This document shows positions 8,680 to 17,052 of a stretch of DNA of 64,000 nucleotides, piece by piece. Every line of letters starts with the position of its first letter. The first letter of the stretch is position 1. Both the position numbers and the translations under genes were made by a program. Below the pieces are notes generated by a model. The model was not told the origin of the DNA. It searched no databases and saw only the letters and a program-made list of their open reading frames with translations. Location of the stretch: positions 37,490 through 101,489 of IMG/VR virus record IMGVR_UViG_3300031920_000373; one strand, 5' to 3'. Origin of the DNA: a virus.

Positions 8680-9656
8680 GTTTGCAAACTGTTTATAGAC
8701 CATCAACATTGAAAATGCTGGCAGGAAACCCTGATATCAAAAACAACCTCGAGACTATGTTAAAGAGAGACCAGCCTCCGGCTGCATTCTTAATTGTTGG
8801 ACCTTCTGGATGCGGTAAAACTACTTTGGGAAGAATTATAGCCAGAGGGCTTGGGTGCTCCAAATCATCATTTAAGGAAATGAATACTGCAAATGACAGA
8901 GGACTTCCTGCAATACGAAAAGTTCTTGAAAAATTACATTATCTTCCTTTAAAAGGAAAGAAAAAGGTCGTATTGTTTGATGAAGCTCACCAAATAACAC
9001 ATGCATCACAGGAAGCATTATTGAAAGCATTGGAAGAGCCTCCCAAGCATGTTCATTTCATAATCTGCACCACAAATCCCGAAGCTCTTAAAGACACATT
9101 TAAACGGCGTTGTCACATTTATGAAGTTGCACTATTGACAAGCAATGAACTCTTAAAAATGATGCGGCGGATCTTATCTAATGAGTTCAAAAAGACTCCC
9201 GACAAAGCAAAGAACTTTCCGATTGACATTCTTGACAGGATAATTGAACTATCAGGTGGATCCGCAGGAATTGCTCTGAAAAATTTAGATATGGTAATTG
9301 ATATGAGTGATGACATTAAGGGAGCTTTGAAAACCCTAAAATCATCAGGCACTACTGAGGCAGAAGTTCTGGACATTTGCCGTGCCATTCTCAATTTCGG
9401 TATCTCAGATAAAGCAAGATGGACCAGAGTTCGTAAACTCCTCACCTCTCTAAAAACAGATGGAGAATCAGCAAGACGGCCTATCATGGGTTATCTTTCC
9501 AAAGTACTCATCAATAATTCTATGGACAACAATAATGACCTCATTGCAGAGATCATGATGGAGTTCCGTAAAAACTTCTATGACAGCGGAAAGGACGAAC
9601 TAAGGTTAGCTTGCTATGCCGCCTGCTCTGCAGGAGAAGAGGAGGAGGAGGAGTAA
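8676..9656 (+). CDS. AAA+ clamp loader ATPase (gamma/gp44-like)
   Basis: 326 residues. Loads the sliding clamp onto primed DNA using ATP. Walker A GPSGCGKTT is near residue 43, Walker B VVLFDEAH near 97, the sensor 1 segment IICTTNP near 128, and FKRRC (arginine-finger region, SRC-like) near 143. The lid and collar regions follow. It starts with TTG overlapping the stop of the preceding gene and ends in an acidic Glu run whose codons also form the GGAGGAGGAGG ribosome-binding site of the next gene. No second loader subunit is visible, so the complex may be a homo-oligomer or use a gene outside the window. Confidence 0.92.
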   Translation: MSLQTVYRPSTLKMLAGNPDIKNNLETMLKRDQPPAAFLIVGPSGCGKTTLGRIIARGLGCSKSSFKEMNTANDRGLPAIRKVLEKLHYLPLKGKKKVVLFDEAHQITHASQEALLKALEEPPKHVHFIICTTNPEALKDTFKRRCHIYEVALLTSNELLKMMRRILSNEFKKTPDKAKNFPIDILDRIIELSGGSAGIALKNLDMVIDMSDDIKGALKTLKSSGTTEAEVLDICRAILNFGISDKARWTRVRKLLTSLKTDGESARRPIMGYLSKVLINNSMDNNNDLIAEIMMEFRKNFYDSGKDELRLACYAACSAGEEEEEE

Positions 9657-9660
9657 TAAA

Positions 9661-10185
9661 ATGCCTGAACTTAGGAATTATAATATTGATATTGAGGTTG
9701 ATGAGAATGACCTTGAGGGTGAATGGATAACTCATGCCTCCCTTTACATGCATTACGCAAAGATCCTTGCAGATTCCATTGCCAACCGTGATGAAGCAAA
9801 ATTGAAGATGGACTGGGTTGCTGCTAATATTGACCTTGATGTTAGAAAACATTGGCAATCAAAATACGGTCTGGAGAAGTTAACTGAAGGTGCCGTAAAA
9901 AACATTACTATGATCAATAAAAAATATCTTAAGGCATATAGAAAATTCAATAAATGTGTTAAGATAGTTAATTCCATGACCGGAGTTAGAACGGCTTTTG
10001 AGCATAAGAAACATGCTCTCGGAAACCTTGTCTCAATGCAGATATCGGGTTTCAATTCGGAGCCGAGAAACAAGGTCAGGGACTTACAGAAAAATATCAG
10101 TTCTGGCGATAATTTTAGACACAAAAAGGATCTGAATACGAGGATGAAAAACAGGAGTAAAAAAAAGGAGGAGACAAGTGAATGA
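9661..10185 (+). CDS. Possible UvsY-like recombination mediator
   Basis: 174 residues, mostly alpha-helical and charged, with a basic C-terminus (NRSKKKEE). The central part (about 25-130) alternates helices in a way that reminds me of T4 UvsY, and the gene lies beside the SSB and RecA/UvsX genes, its expected partners. There is no diagnostic motif, so the name is a proposal. ATG 9661 is chosen because a GAGGAGGAGGAG site lies just before it; upstream in-frame sequence overlaps the clamp loader gene. Confidence 0.45.
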   Translation: MPELRNYNIDIEVDENDLEGEWITHASLYMHYAKILADSIANRDEAKLKMDWVAANIDLDVRKHWQSKYGLEKLTEGAVKNITMINKKYLKAYRKFNKCVKIVNSMTGVRTAFEHKKHALGNLVSMQISGFNSEPRNKVRDLQKNISSGDNFRHKKDLNTRMKNRSKKKEETSE

Positions 10186-10312
10186 AACACAGGCACAAAT
10201 TTTATTAGATTTTGTTGATGAAAATTGGGCAAATTTTGAATTAAGATGTTCTGAGAAAAATGAGGACCCAGAACACATACGGAGTGAACTTGAAAAAATT
10301 GCTATAGGATAG
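10178..10312 (+). CDS. Small hypothetical protein, 44 aa, GTG start
   Basis: Starts at GTG 10178 overlapping the previous stop; a very strong AAAAAAGGAGGAGA site lies just upstream. Reads VNETQAQILLDFVDENWANF and ends ELEKIAIG, acidic and helical. It lies between the putative mediator and the SSB gene. No family recognised. Confidence 0.6.
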   Translation: MNETQAQILLDFVDENWANFELRCSEKNEDPEHIRSELEKIAIG

Positions 10313-10363
10313 GATTAAAGGGCTTAGACCCGTATTTCATTAAAACAGTAAGGAGAAAGTATT

Positions 10364-11284
10364 ATGAGTTTCAGGGACAGAATGAAACAACGCAAAGGTG
10401 GATTGAAAAAGAGGCACAATACGGCACCCAAGAAAAGTGGAGGCAGGTATCCAACAGTATTTAATAAGAAGAACATTCCCGAAGGAGTGAACTTCTTTTC
10501 CTGTAAAGAAGGACAGCACATTGTTGATATCCTCCCCTGGGAAGCCGGGCCTGATATGCCTCTTGATGATCAGGGCCAGCCTGTCGTGGAAGAAGGCGGA
10601 TTTGACTATGTTCTGGATTTGTATGTCCATCAGAATGTGGGTAAGATGCAGAAGCCCTACGTTTGTCCTTTTGAAAACTTTGGTGAATCATGTCCCATTT
10701 GTGAGTACATTAAAGCGAACAGATTGCCCAAAAAAGAATGGAGCAAGATTCGGGCAAAAAGGCGTTCCATATATCTGTTATGGGACAGAACTACTCCAGA
10801 ATCGGAGAAAAAAGGTGTCCAGATTTTTGATGCCGCTCATTTCTTCATGGAAGAAAAAATCCTCGAAATCGCAAAGCTTCCCAGAGGTGGAGGATATGAA
10901 GTCTTTTCCGATCCTGATACAGGGAAAAGTGTATGCTGGACTCGTAAGGGTTCGGGGCAGGAAAATACACAGTACTTGGGCCACAGATTCATTGACAGGG
11001 AAGCACCAATCCCTGAAAGGATCCTTGACCAGGGCTTTGCTCTTGACCAGTGTATCAATATGCACCCTACTTATGAAGAAATCGCAGAAGAAGCGAAGGA
11101 ATTACTTAGTAAGGGAAATCAAGCAACAGAAACGGATGACGATGTACCATTTAAGGGTGATGAAGATATTCCGGATGATCATGTTCGGACGAATCGAAAC
11201 CAAAAACAGGACAAAAAGGCGGGGGCAAAAAGTCCCAAAGCTGGCTTGAATAAACGTGTGGTCCGCAGAGTTGTGAAAAAATAA
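10364..11284 (+). CDS. Single-stranded DNA-binding protein, T4 gp32-like
   Basis: 306 residues, the gp32 size. The N-terminus is basic (MSFRDRMKQRKGGLKKR), as in the cooperativity domain of gp32. The core begins NFFSCKEGQHIVDILPW and has a zinc-type Cys cluster CPFENFGESCPIC near residue 104. An acidic stretch (TETDDDVPFKGDEDIPDD) lies near residue 255, followed by a basic tail, whereas T4 gp32 ends acidic. It coats ssDNA during replication and recombination and should interact with the recombinase encoded next. Confidence 0.85.
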   Translation: MSFRDRMKQRKGGLKKRHNTAPKKSGGRYPTVFNKKNIPEGVNFFSCKEGQHIVDILPWEAGPDMPLDDQGQPVVEEGGFDYVLDLYVHQNVGKMQKPYVCPFENFGESCPICEYIKANRLPKKEWSKIRAKRRSIYLLWDRTTPESEKKGVQIFDAAHFFMEEKILEIAKLPRGGGYEVFSDPDTGKSVCWTRKGSGQENTQYLGHRFIDREAPIPERILDQGFALDQCINMHPTYEEIAEEAKELLSKGNQATETDDDVPFKGDEDIPDDHVRTNRNQKQDKKAGAKSPKAGLNKRVVRRVVKK

Positions 11285-11298
11285 AGGAGCATTGAAGA

Positions 11299-12480
11299 AT
11301 GAAAAAGAAGATCATCCTCAAAAAAAAGACTCCCATAAAGTTGCCCGTGAAGCTACCTGTTAAAAAGCTACCCGTCAAAAGTGAGTCGGAAGCAGTGGCA
11401 GAACAGTTTGACGAGCAACGGGAGGCAGAAGATTTCTATGATTATGAAAAGGAATCGTTTGTGGATCCTCTTACTCTAATTCCGACGGGCTCAACAACTT
11501 TCAATCTTGAATGCTCCGGACGTATCGAAGGGGCATTCAGGACTGGAAAAATGGTCAATCTAATAGGAGATTCTCATGCTGGCAAAACTCTTTTTGCCTT
11601 TACAGTATTTGCGGAATGCGCCCTGCTGGAACGATTTGATAACTATAGGTTTATCTATGATGATGTTGAGGCCGCCAATGAGTTTAACCTTGCTTTATTA
11701 TTCGGTAAGAAATGTGCCGACAGGATAGAGTTGGTCCGTTCCAAAACAATTGAGGACTATAATGACAATATTGCCCGATACTTGGATGAGGGTCGTCCTT
11801 TCATTCATGTGCTGGATTCCTTTGATGCCTTGACTTCTGAGGCCGCCATGGAAAAAGATGCAGAGAACCGAAAAGCAAGAGAGAAGGGGAACAAAACCAA
11901 AGGAGATTATGGTGATGGTAAACCTAAGACATTCTCCCGTTTCTGTTCTCAAAGAATACAGGACCTAAGTGACAATGGATCCGCTTTAATCATTATCTCA
12001 CAAACAAGGGATAACATAGGCTTTGGTGCTATGTTTACTCCCAAAACCAGATCAGGAGGGAGGGCTCTAAAATTCTACGCCTTTCATGAAATTTGGCTTG
12101 CATGTCAGAAGAAGGAAAAAGAAGGGAAACGCACCATCGTTACAAATGTCCAGGCAAAAATCACCAAGAACAAATTGACTGGAAATCATGGTGAAGTTTA
12201 TTTCCCTATACTACGTGATTATGGCGTTGATAACCTAAAGTCCTGTATACACTTCTTACAAGATGAAGGAGACTGGACGGGTACTGACGGAGCAATCAAT
12301 ACAAAAGGGTTTCTGGCACCCGATTTAACTTCTACCAATAAAAAGAAACACCCATCCATTAAAATGATCATTGATGATATTGAACAAAATGACCGAGAAT
12401 TGGAAATGTTCCGTCTCTGTCAAAGAACATTTGATCAAATTATGGAAAATCTTAAACCTAAACGTAAACGAAAGTACTAA
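11299..12480 (+). CDS. RecA/UvsX-family recombinase
   Basis: 393 residues. Basic N-terminal extension with KLPVK repeats, then a RecA-type ATPase: Walker A GDSHAGKT near residue 97, FIYDDVEAANEF near 122, Walker B-like FIHVLDSFDAL near 168, and ALIIISQTRDN (loop region) near 232. It would form filaments on ssDNA and drive strand exchange for recombination-dependent replication, alongside the adjacent SSB. RBS AAGGAG at 11284. The Walker A differs from canonical GPESSGKT in the middle but keeps G-x4-GKT. Confidence 0.88.
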   Translation: MKKKIILKKKTPIKLPVKLPVKKLPVKSESEAVAEQFDEQREAEDFYDYEKESFVDPLTLIPTGSTTFNLECSGRIEGAFRTGKMVNLIGDSHAGKTLFAFTVFAECALLERFDNYRFIYDDVEAANEFNLALLFGKKCADRIELVRSKTIEDYNDNIARYLDEGRPFIHVLDSFDALTSEAAMEKDAENRKAREKGNKTKGDYGDGKPKTFSRFCSQRIQDLSDNGSALIIISQTRDNIGFGAMFTPKTRSGGRALKFYAFHEIWLACQKKEKEGKRTIVTNVQAKITKNKLTGNHGEVYFPILRDYGVDNLKSCIHFLQDEGDWTGTDGAINTKGFLAPDLTSTNKKKHPSIKMIIDDIEQNDRELEMFRLCQRTFDQIMENLKPKRKRKY

Positions 12481-12497
12481 AGCCCTTGGAGAGAAAC

Positions 12498-13088
12498 ATG
12501 ACTGGAAAGAAAACTGTAGTAAAAGACAATGGCGCCTTGAGCAGAATAATCAGGGTAATGGTATCAAGACAAATTGATTATGCAAAGGTCAAAATTGAGT
12601 TTGAAGTGACTGAAAGCCTGTCGGAAGATCAGGAATGTGTAGAGGCGTTGACAGGACTCTGTGAAGAATTGGAAACCCTTGCTGATAAGCGTATTGCCAC
12701 TTATGATGAAGATTATGATCCCGATTCTGAACCCGATGCGGGAACAGACAAACCCGATTCTGAACCCGATTCTGAACCCGATGACACAGGTGACGACACG
12801 GGTGATGACACAGGAGCCGAGGAAATTGAACTTTCTGAGGATCTGATCAATTCAATGAAAAAGGATGAGTTGATTGAACTCTGTGAAACTACAGAAGGCC
12901 TGGAAAATGTCGATACTTCCAAAAAAGTTACCCTTCTTAAAATGCTCATTATTGATGCCCTTTTTGATGAAGAAGGGGGAGATGATACAGGCGGAGAAGA
13001 TGACAACGGCACCGAAGAAGGTGATAGTGATGCCGGTGACAAAAGCGGTGACGATGAGTGGCAGGATGATGACTGGCAAGATGATTAA
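12498..13088 (+). CDS. Acidic repeat-containing hypothetical protein
   Basis: 196 residues. The N-terminal third is a small alpha/beta-like segment; residues about 70-110 are acidic repeats of DPDSEP, KPDSEP and DDTGDD; the C-terminus is another acidic Gly/Asp/Glu-rich tail ending DDDWQDD. Between them lies a helical SLINSM-like segment (KKDELIELCETTEGL) resembling a SAP/HeH-type two-helix motif. ATG 12498 is chosen for the GGAGAG site; a TTG 12 bases upstream is in frame. It could be a DNA mimic or SSB-partner; no function is shown. Confidence 0.7.
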   Translation: MTGKKTVVKDNGALSRIIRVMVSRQIDYAKVKIEFEVTESLSEDQECVEALTGLCEELETLADKRIATYDEDYDPDSEPDAGTDKPDSEPDSEPDDTGDDTGDDTGAEEIELSEDLINSMKKDELIELCETTEGLENVDTSKKVTLLKMLIIDALFDEEGGDDTGGEDDNGTEEGDSDAGDKSGDDEWQDDDWQDD

Positions 13089-13121
13089 TGCATGATCAAA
13101 GTAATTTGACCACATAAATAA

Positions 13122-13152
13122 GAGATTCCCTGAGTTCTGCTTAGGGAGTCTC
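13122..13152 (+). terminator. Intergenic hairpin before the 5' nuclease gene
   Basis: Arms GAGATTCCCTGAG and CTTAGGGAGTCTC pair at 11 of 13 positions with the two others G-U compatible, loop TTCTG. No clean T-run follows (CTTCACTT), so it could be an attenuator or RNA processing site rather than a full terminator. Confidence 0.5.
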
Positions 13153-13171
13153 CTTCACTTAAGGAGATCAG

Positions 13172-14053
13172 ATGGCACGGAAAAGGATTCTGTTAATGGA
13201 CACCTCAAGTGTCCTACACATTGTAAAACACGCAGGAGGTAAACACCTCAAAGAAAAGGATAAGTCCACTTATATCATTCTTGGCTTTCTTTTTAAACTT
13301 CAATTATTAATGCAAAAAACCAAGCCTAATGTTTGTGCTTTTGCAACTGACAGTCTTCCGGAAGATTCTGTCAGGAGAAAAATGTATCCAGGCTATAAGT
13401 TCAAAAGAAATACCCGAGAAAAGTCGGAGGCTGATCTTGCATTGGATGCAATAGCATGGCCACAATTTGATGCTATGGAACAAGAAGTGTTGCCTATGAT
13501 GGGATACTCTAATATATTCCTCACAAAGGGTCTTGAAGCTGATGACATAATCGGAAAAATCTGTAAGTCCTACAAAAACTGTGAAATCATCATAGTAACC
13601 TCAGATCAAGATATGTATCAATTATTAACTCCCACCACATGCATCTTGAAACCCAAAACCTCCACGTATTATACAAAGGCAATGTTTTTGAAGGAATATG
13701 GAATTGAGCCTTATATGTGGAAAAGAGTAAAAGCAATCGGGGGTTGCTCAACTGATGAGGTTAAGGGCGTTCAAGGAGTTGCTGAAAATACTGCTTTGAA
13801 ATATATTAAAGGTGAATTACCCGAGCATTGGAAATCATACAAAGCCATAATCAGTAAGGAAGGAAAGAGAGTAATCAATCGAAACAAGTCCCTTGTGATA
13901 CTTCCGTTTAGAAGAACACCTGAATACGATGTTCAACCTGATAGGGTAAGCAAGATCAGAGTTCAAGGAATGGCCAAACAATATGGATTCAAAGCAATAT
14001 TGTCTGACCTGGAAAACTGGACAAGAATATTAAAAGGATGGGGATCGGTATGA
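13172..14053 (+). CDS. 5'-3' exonuclease / flap endonuclease (FEN family)
   Basis: 293 residues. Supplies the 5' nuclease missing from the polymerase and removes RNA primers and flaps. Metal-binding acidic motifs are visible: LLMDTSS at residue 7, the helical-arch YKFKRNTREK near 72, GLEADDIIG near 118, VTSDQDMYQLL near 138, and the helix-hairpin-helix like IGGCSTDEVKGVQGV near 190. AAGGAG RBS at 13160. Its stop overlaps the HNH gene downstream by ATGA. Confidence 0.92.
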   Translation: MARKRILLMDTSSVLHIVKHAGGKHLKEKDKSTYIILGFLFKLQLLMQKTKPNVCAFATDSLPEDSVRRKMYPGYKFKRNTREKSEADLALDAIAWPQFDAMEQEVLPMMGYSNIFLTKGLEADDIIGKICKSYKNCEIIIVTSDQDMYQLLTPTTCILKPKTSTYYTKAMFLKEYGIEPYMWKRVKAIGGCSTDEVKGVQGVAENTALKYIKGELPEHWKSYKAIISKEGKRVINRNKSLVILPFRRTPEYDVQPDRVSKIRVQGMAKQYGFKAILSDLENWTRILKGWGSV

Positions 14054-14580
14054 TAAAATTAACCCATAAAGAGTTATTAAGACAATTAATGTACAATCCT
14101 TGGAATGGTTTGTTTTATTGGAAAGTATCTAATTATTGGTCTGTAAAAGTTGGAAGTATTGCGGGAAGTTCAGATAAAGATGGGTATATCATAATAGGCA
14201 TTAATGGAAAATCATATAAAGCACACAGGCTTGCTTGGTTTTATGTTTATAATTGCTGGCCTGGAAAAAACTGTCATCATCGGGATGAGATAACATATCA
14301 CAATTGGATTAGTAATTTAGGTGATGTATCACGTTCTGTCAATAACAGAATCTCAGGAAATAATAAAAATAATACGAGTGGAGTAAAAGGTGTAAAATGG
14401 GATAAACAATCAAACAGATGGGAAACAGAAATTCATATAGATAGCAAATGTGTATATCTTGGTCGCCACAAAGATTTTGATGAGGCTGTTTGTCATAGAT
14501 TAGCCTGTGAACAATGTATAGGTGATGAAAATTCTGAATCAACCAGTCCTGCTTATTTATACGTACAAGGAATGCTATGA
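14050..14580 (+). CDS. HNH homing endonuclease with AP2 DNA-binding domain
   Basis: 176 residues. The N-terminal part (YNPWNGLFYWK, then SYKAHRLAWFYVYNCWP) and HHNWISNL-like YHNWISNL belong to the HNH_3 type; the C-terminal NTSGVKGVKWDKQSNRWETEI to YLGRHKDFDEAV is an AP2-like domain. It is homologous to the protein at 60206-60739. The histidine region reads NCHHRDE where the other copy has EIDHIDK, so the catalytic motif may be degenerate. It is a free-standing mobile gene inserted between the 5' nuclease and resolvase genes by ATGA overlaps on both sides. Confidence 0.88.
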   Translation: MIKLTHKELLRQLMYNPWNGLFYWKVSNYWSVKVGSIAGSSDKDGYIIIGINGKSYKAHRLAWFYVYNCWPGKNCHHRDEITYHNWISNLGDVSRSVNNRISGNNKNNTSGVKGVKWDKQSNRWETEIHIDSKCVYLGRHKDFDEAVCHRLACEQCIGDENSESTSPAYLYVQGML

Positions 14581-15179
14581 AGAAAATATCAATAAGACAA
14601 CCAAGACAACCAAGACAACCAAGACAAATTAAGCAGGAAGAATTAATCAAAATAAGGAAATTTTTTCATAAGAAACAAAATGGAATTTGTCCTATACTTA
14701 AATTACGTTTTAATGTATCTAAAATGTGTGTGGATCATGCTCATACTGCAAATTCAAATAATCTGGGTAGACCAGAGGAGGCGGGATTGATTCGTGGAGT
14801 TATACACAGACAAGCAAATACAATGGAAGGTAAGATAACAAATTCCTTCATTCGTTGCGGTCTGCATAAGTTTGATATCACTATGCCTGACTTCCTTAGG
14901 CATCTGGCTGACTTCATTGAAAAACCTACTATGACTCATTTGGGATACATTCATCCGAATGAAGTGCCCAAAGGTAAATATCTCGGAAAAACTTGTATGA
15001 ATAGATTGGTAAAAGCATACAATCACAAATATCCTGGAAGAAATATTCCTGACGTTATGATATACAAAAAATGGAAAAAAGGAAAGAAAAAAGGAAAAGA
15101 AAAAGGCAAGAAGTTAACAGCAGGACTGGAGCGATTGTTCGAGGAGTTCAGTATAGAACCCAGTTTTTTAAAAGGATAA
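14577..15179 (+). CDS. Recombination endonuclease VII-like resolvase
   Basis: 200 residues. Endonuclease VII (T4 gp49) cleaves Holliday junctions and branched DNA before packaging. The His-Me motif is visible: one N-terminal Cys (GICPILKLRF), VDHAHTANSNN, GLIRGVIHRQANTMEGKI. Only one Cys of the usual zinc set is clear. The N-terminus carries a QPRQPRQPRQ repeat coded by 9-base repeats, and the C-terminus is Lys/Gly-rich. It overlaps the HNH gene by ATGA. Confidence 0.8.
   Translation: MKKISIRQPRQPRQPRQIKQEELIKIRKFFHKKQNGICPILKLRFNVSKMCVDHAHTANSNNLGRPEEAGLIRGVIHRQANTMEGKITNSFIRCGLHKFDITMPDFLRHLADFIEKPTMTHLGYIHPNEVPKGKYLGKTCMNRLVKAYNHKYPGRNIPDVMIYKKWKKGKKKGKEKGKKLTAGLERLFEEFSIEPSFLKG
14594..14627 (+). 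repeat. 9-base tandem repeat in the resolvase gene
   Basis: Unit AAGACAACC, three full copies and one partial, coding for Gln-Pro-Arg. As the unit is a multiple of three, length changes would keep the frame. Confidence 0.85.
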
Positions 15180-15180
15180 T

Positions 15181-15555
15181 ATGATAAACACGGATGAAAT
15201 AACCAAACGAATCAATCAGCATCATTGCAAAATGTTTGGAGTTGATACCTTCAGTTCAGAAATGAGGCTTGATTATAAGCCCACAACTAAGAAAGAAATA
15301 AATTATTTTAAGGTATTCTTCTTCTTTGAGTTTTGTTCCGAACATGTGAAGTCTTTTTATCCATGGCTATTTAAATGGACAGTGGATGGCAAAAGTTGGG
15401 AAGGGCTTATTGATCCTATAATTAAAATTACACAAGATGGTAAAAATATCTCTTATGATTTGGATGAACATGCAATGAGAGAATCGGTATATAAGTTAAT
15501 CCAAGCAAAAAAAGCAAATAATAACTATGGAGAATTACACAATGAATTACACTGA
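15181..15555 (+). CDS. Hypothetical protein, 124 aa
   Basis: Starts two bases after the resolvase stop (TAATATG). It contains an aromatic stretch (YFKVFFFFEF, YPWLFKW) and an acidic helical C-terminus. No family recognised. It overlaps the HD-domain gene by 14 bases. Confidence 0.7.
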   Translation: MINTDEITKRINQHHCKMFGVDTFSSEMRLDYKPTTKKEINYFKVFFFFEFCSEHVKSFYPWLFKWTVDGKSWEGLIDPIIKITQDGKNISYDLDEHAMRESVYKLIQAKKANNNYGELHNELH

Positions 15556-16117
15556 GGCTATAATAGTACTGGCACAACACCACATGACTCCCGAAGGATT
15601 TGATTTGTTGATGAAAATAGAAGGAAGAATGCCTGATATCTGGAACAAGCCCTCATCAAGCACAGGGAAATATCACAAGAAAGAGGATGGATCAGTTCCC
15701 ACAATTGCTCATCATACCTATGAAATGCTTTATGCAGGAGCAAAGATCATCCGCATGTTTGGCGGCAAAGTTGTTTCCATTCAAAATGATGCGTATATTA
15801 TGGCGATTATTCTCCATGATATTCAGAAGTATGGCCCCAAAGGTAATATGCCTCACACAAATAATTATCATGATCGTTCAATGGCAGATCTGCTTGAGAA
15901 AAACAAGAGTGCCCTTAAAACACATTTCACAACCACTCAGGCAGATCTTGTTATTGCAGGAGTAAGATACCACAGTGGTAGATGGAGCAAGAGTGTCCCG
16001 AACATGAACGATTTCACCTTTGAACAATACCCTTCCGTTGTTATGTTTCTGCATATGCTGGACATGATGAGTACTGCGGACGTTTTGAAATTTCCTGATG
16101 TAAATAATGGGAGATAA
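15542..16117 (+). CDS. HD-domain phosphohydrolase-like protein
   Basis: 191 residues. The HD motif pattern is visible: first metal His in AHHTYEML near residue 63, the HD pair in IILHDIQKYG near 92, and later His in YHDRSM and RYHSGRW. HD enzymes hydrolyse nucleotides or phosphodiesters using divalent metals; the substrate is unknown, but the context of nucleotide and DNA metabolism fits a nucleotidase or (p)ppNpp/cyclic nucleotide role. ATG 15542 is preferred to an in-frame ATG at 15527 because GGAGAA lies 8 bases upstream of it. Confidence 0.72.
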   Translation: MNYTEAIIVLAQHHMTPEGFDLLMKIEGRMPDIWNKPSSSTGKYHKKEDGSVPTIAHHTYEMLYAGAKIIRMFGGKVVSIQNDAYIMAIILHDIQKYGPKGNMPHTNNYHDRSMADLLEKNKSALKTHFTTTQADLVIAGVRYHSGRWSKSVPNMNDFTFEQYPSVVMFLHMLDMMSTADVLKFPDVNNGR

Positions 16118-16162
16118 TGTCTTTAAGGATAAAAAATTATACCACTATAGGAGAATGCAGTT

Positions 16163-16456
16163 ATGTTAAAAAAGATCCTTGTTAAAAAATACAAATATAA
16201 AAATGGCTGGGATGGTACAATTAAGAAGGTTGAAATAATAAGAGAAACAGACCGTAGTGTTTTCTTTTTGGGGGGAGGTAGATCTCCTAAAAATTCCAAT
16301 AGTACAGTTTTCAGAGATACCCCCAATGAGGTTTTCCTTTGGCTTAAAGAACGTCTTGAAAATGAAATGGATAGAGCGCAAAAGGAGTATATACGCAGAA
16401 AAGGAAAATATGATACACTGATAAACATGGGAACAGGATGGGAACAGGGGGCATAA
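16163..16456 (+). CDS. Hypothetical protein, 97 aa
   Basis: Basic N-terminus (MLKKILVKKYKYK), a beta-strand-rich first half with FFLGGGRS, and a helical C-terminus (ERLENEMDRAQKEYI). Preceded by TAGGAG. Followed without gap by the zinc-ribbon gene. No family recognised. Confidence 0.68.
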   Translation: MLKKILVKKYKYKNGWDGTIKKVEIIRETDRSVFFLGGGRSPKNSNSTVFRDTPNEVFLWLKERLENEMDRAQKEYIRRKGKYDTLINMGTGWEQGA

Positions 16457-16750
16457 ATGATACCGTTCATAAATCTAAAGTGGAACAAAGAGAACGTATG
16501 GGTCGGTGATGCAGTTATCAAGTTCTATCATGGACAGAAATGTCCTTATTGCAGTTTTGCAGGAAAAGGCTACAATGATCTTGATAGTGAAGGCCCTTGG
16601 GATTTTGAATGCTATAACTGTAAACGGGAATGGTCAGTTGTTATGGATGAAGATGCTAAGGAAAAGAGAAAGTATCTTCTTGACACCCTCCATGAAATTG
16701 ATTTTCTAATTGGAAGTGCCAAAGCGGTAAGGGGGTTTAAAAAAAGATGA
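16457..16750 (+). CDS. Zinc-ribbon protein, 97 aa
   Basis: CPYCSF near residue 29 and CYNCKREW near 53 form a typical CxxC-x~20-CxxC ribbon; a helical tail follows. No enzymatic domain is seen. It overlaps the next gene by ATGA. Several similar short ribbon proteins occur in this arm (16747, 23462, 24225). Confidence 0.7.
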   Translation: MIPFINLKWNKENVWVGDAVIKFYHGQKCPYCSFAGKGYNDLDSEGPWDFECYNCKREWSVVMDEDAKEKRKYLLDTLHEIDFLIGSAKAVRGFKKR

Positions 16751-17052
16751 TTGAATTTTCCTGTAAAGATTGTGGAAGACTTCTGACAATTGATAGCTCA
16801 TTAACTATTACCAGCCACACTATGATCAAAATCGGACCCTGTGAAAACTGTGATAATAACAGGTGTATAAAAGATACCTGTGATAAATTTACTGAATTAA
16901 AAGACGAACTCCAAGAAACAATTACCCAGCAACAAATTGATATTGAGGGTAATGATGAAATGCTCCAAGGAGTACAAAAATTGTCAGAAAGATGGGGCGG
17001 TTTAATAAAAAGGGAAATAAATGAAATCCTTGAAGGAGATAAAAATAAATGA
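16747..17052 (+). CDS. Cys-rich zinc-binding protein with coiled-coil tail
   Basis: 101 residues. CKDCGR and CENCDNNRC plus DTCDKF give a zinc cluster in the first 45 residues; the rest is a Glu/Gln-rich helix. Coupled by ATGA to both neighbours. Function unknown; a small adaptor is possible. Confidence 0.68.
   Translation: MIEFSCKDCGRLLTIDSSLTITSHTMIKIGPCENCDNNRCIKDTCDKFTELKDELQETITQQQIDIEGNDEMLQGVQKLSERWGGLIKREINEILEGDKNK

Noticed and set aside
13106-13135. TTGACC as a -35 box before the 5' nuclease gene
   Set aside because: No acceptable -10 at 16-18 bases; the spot is occupied by a hairpin.
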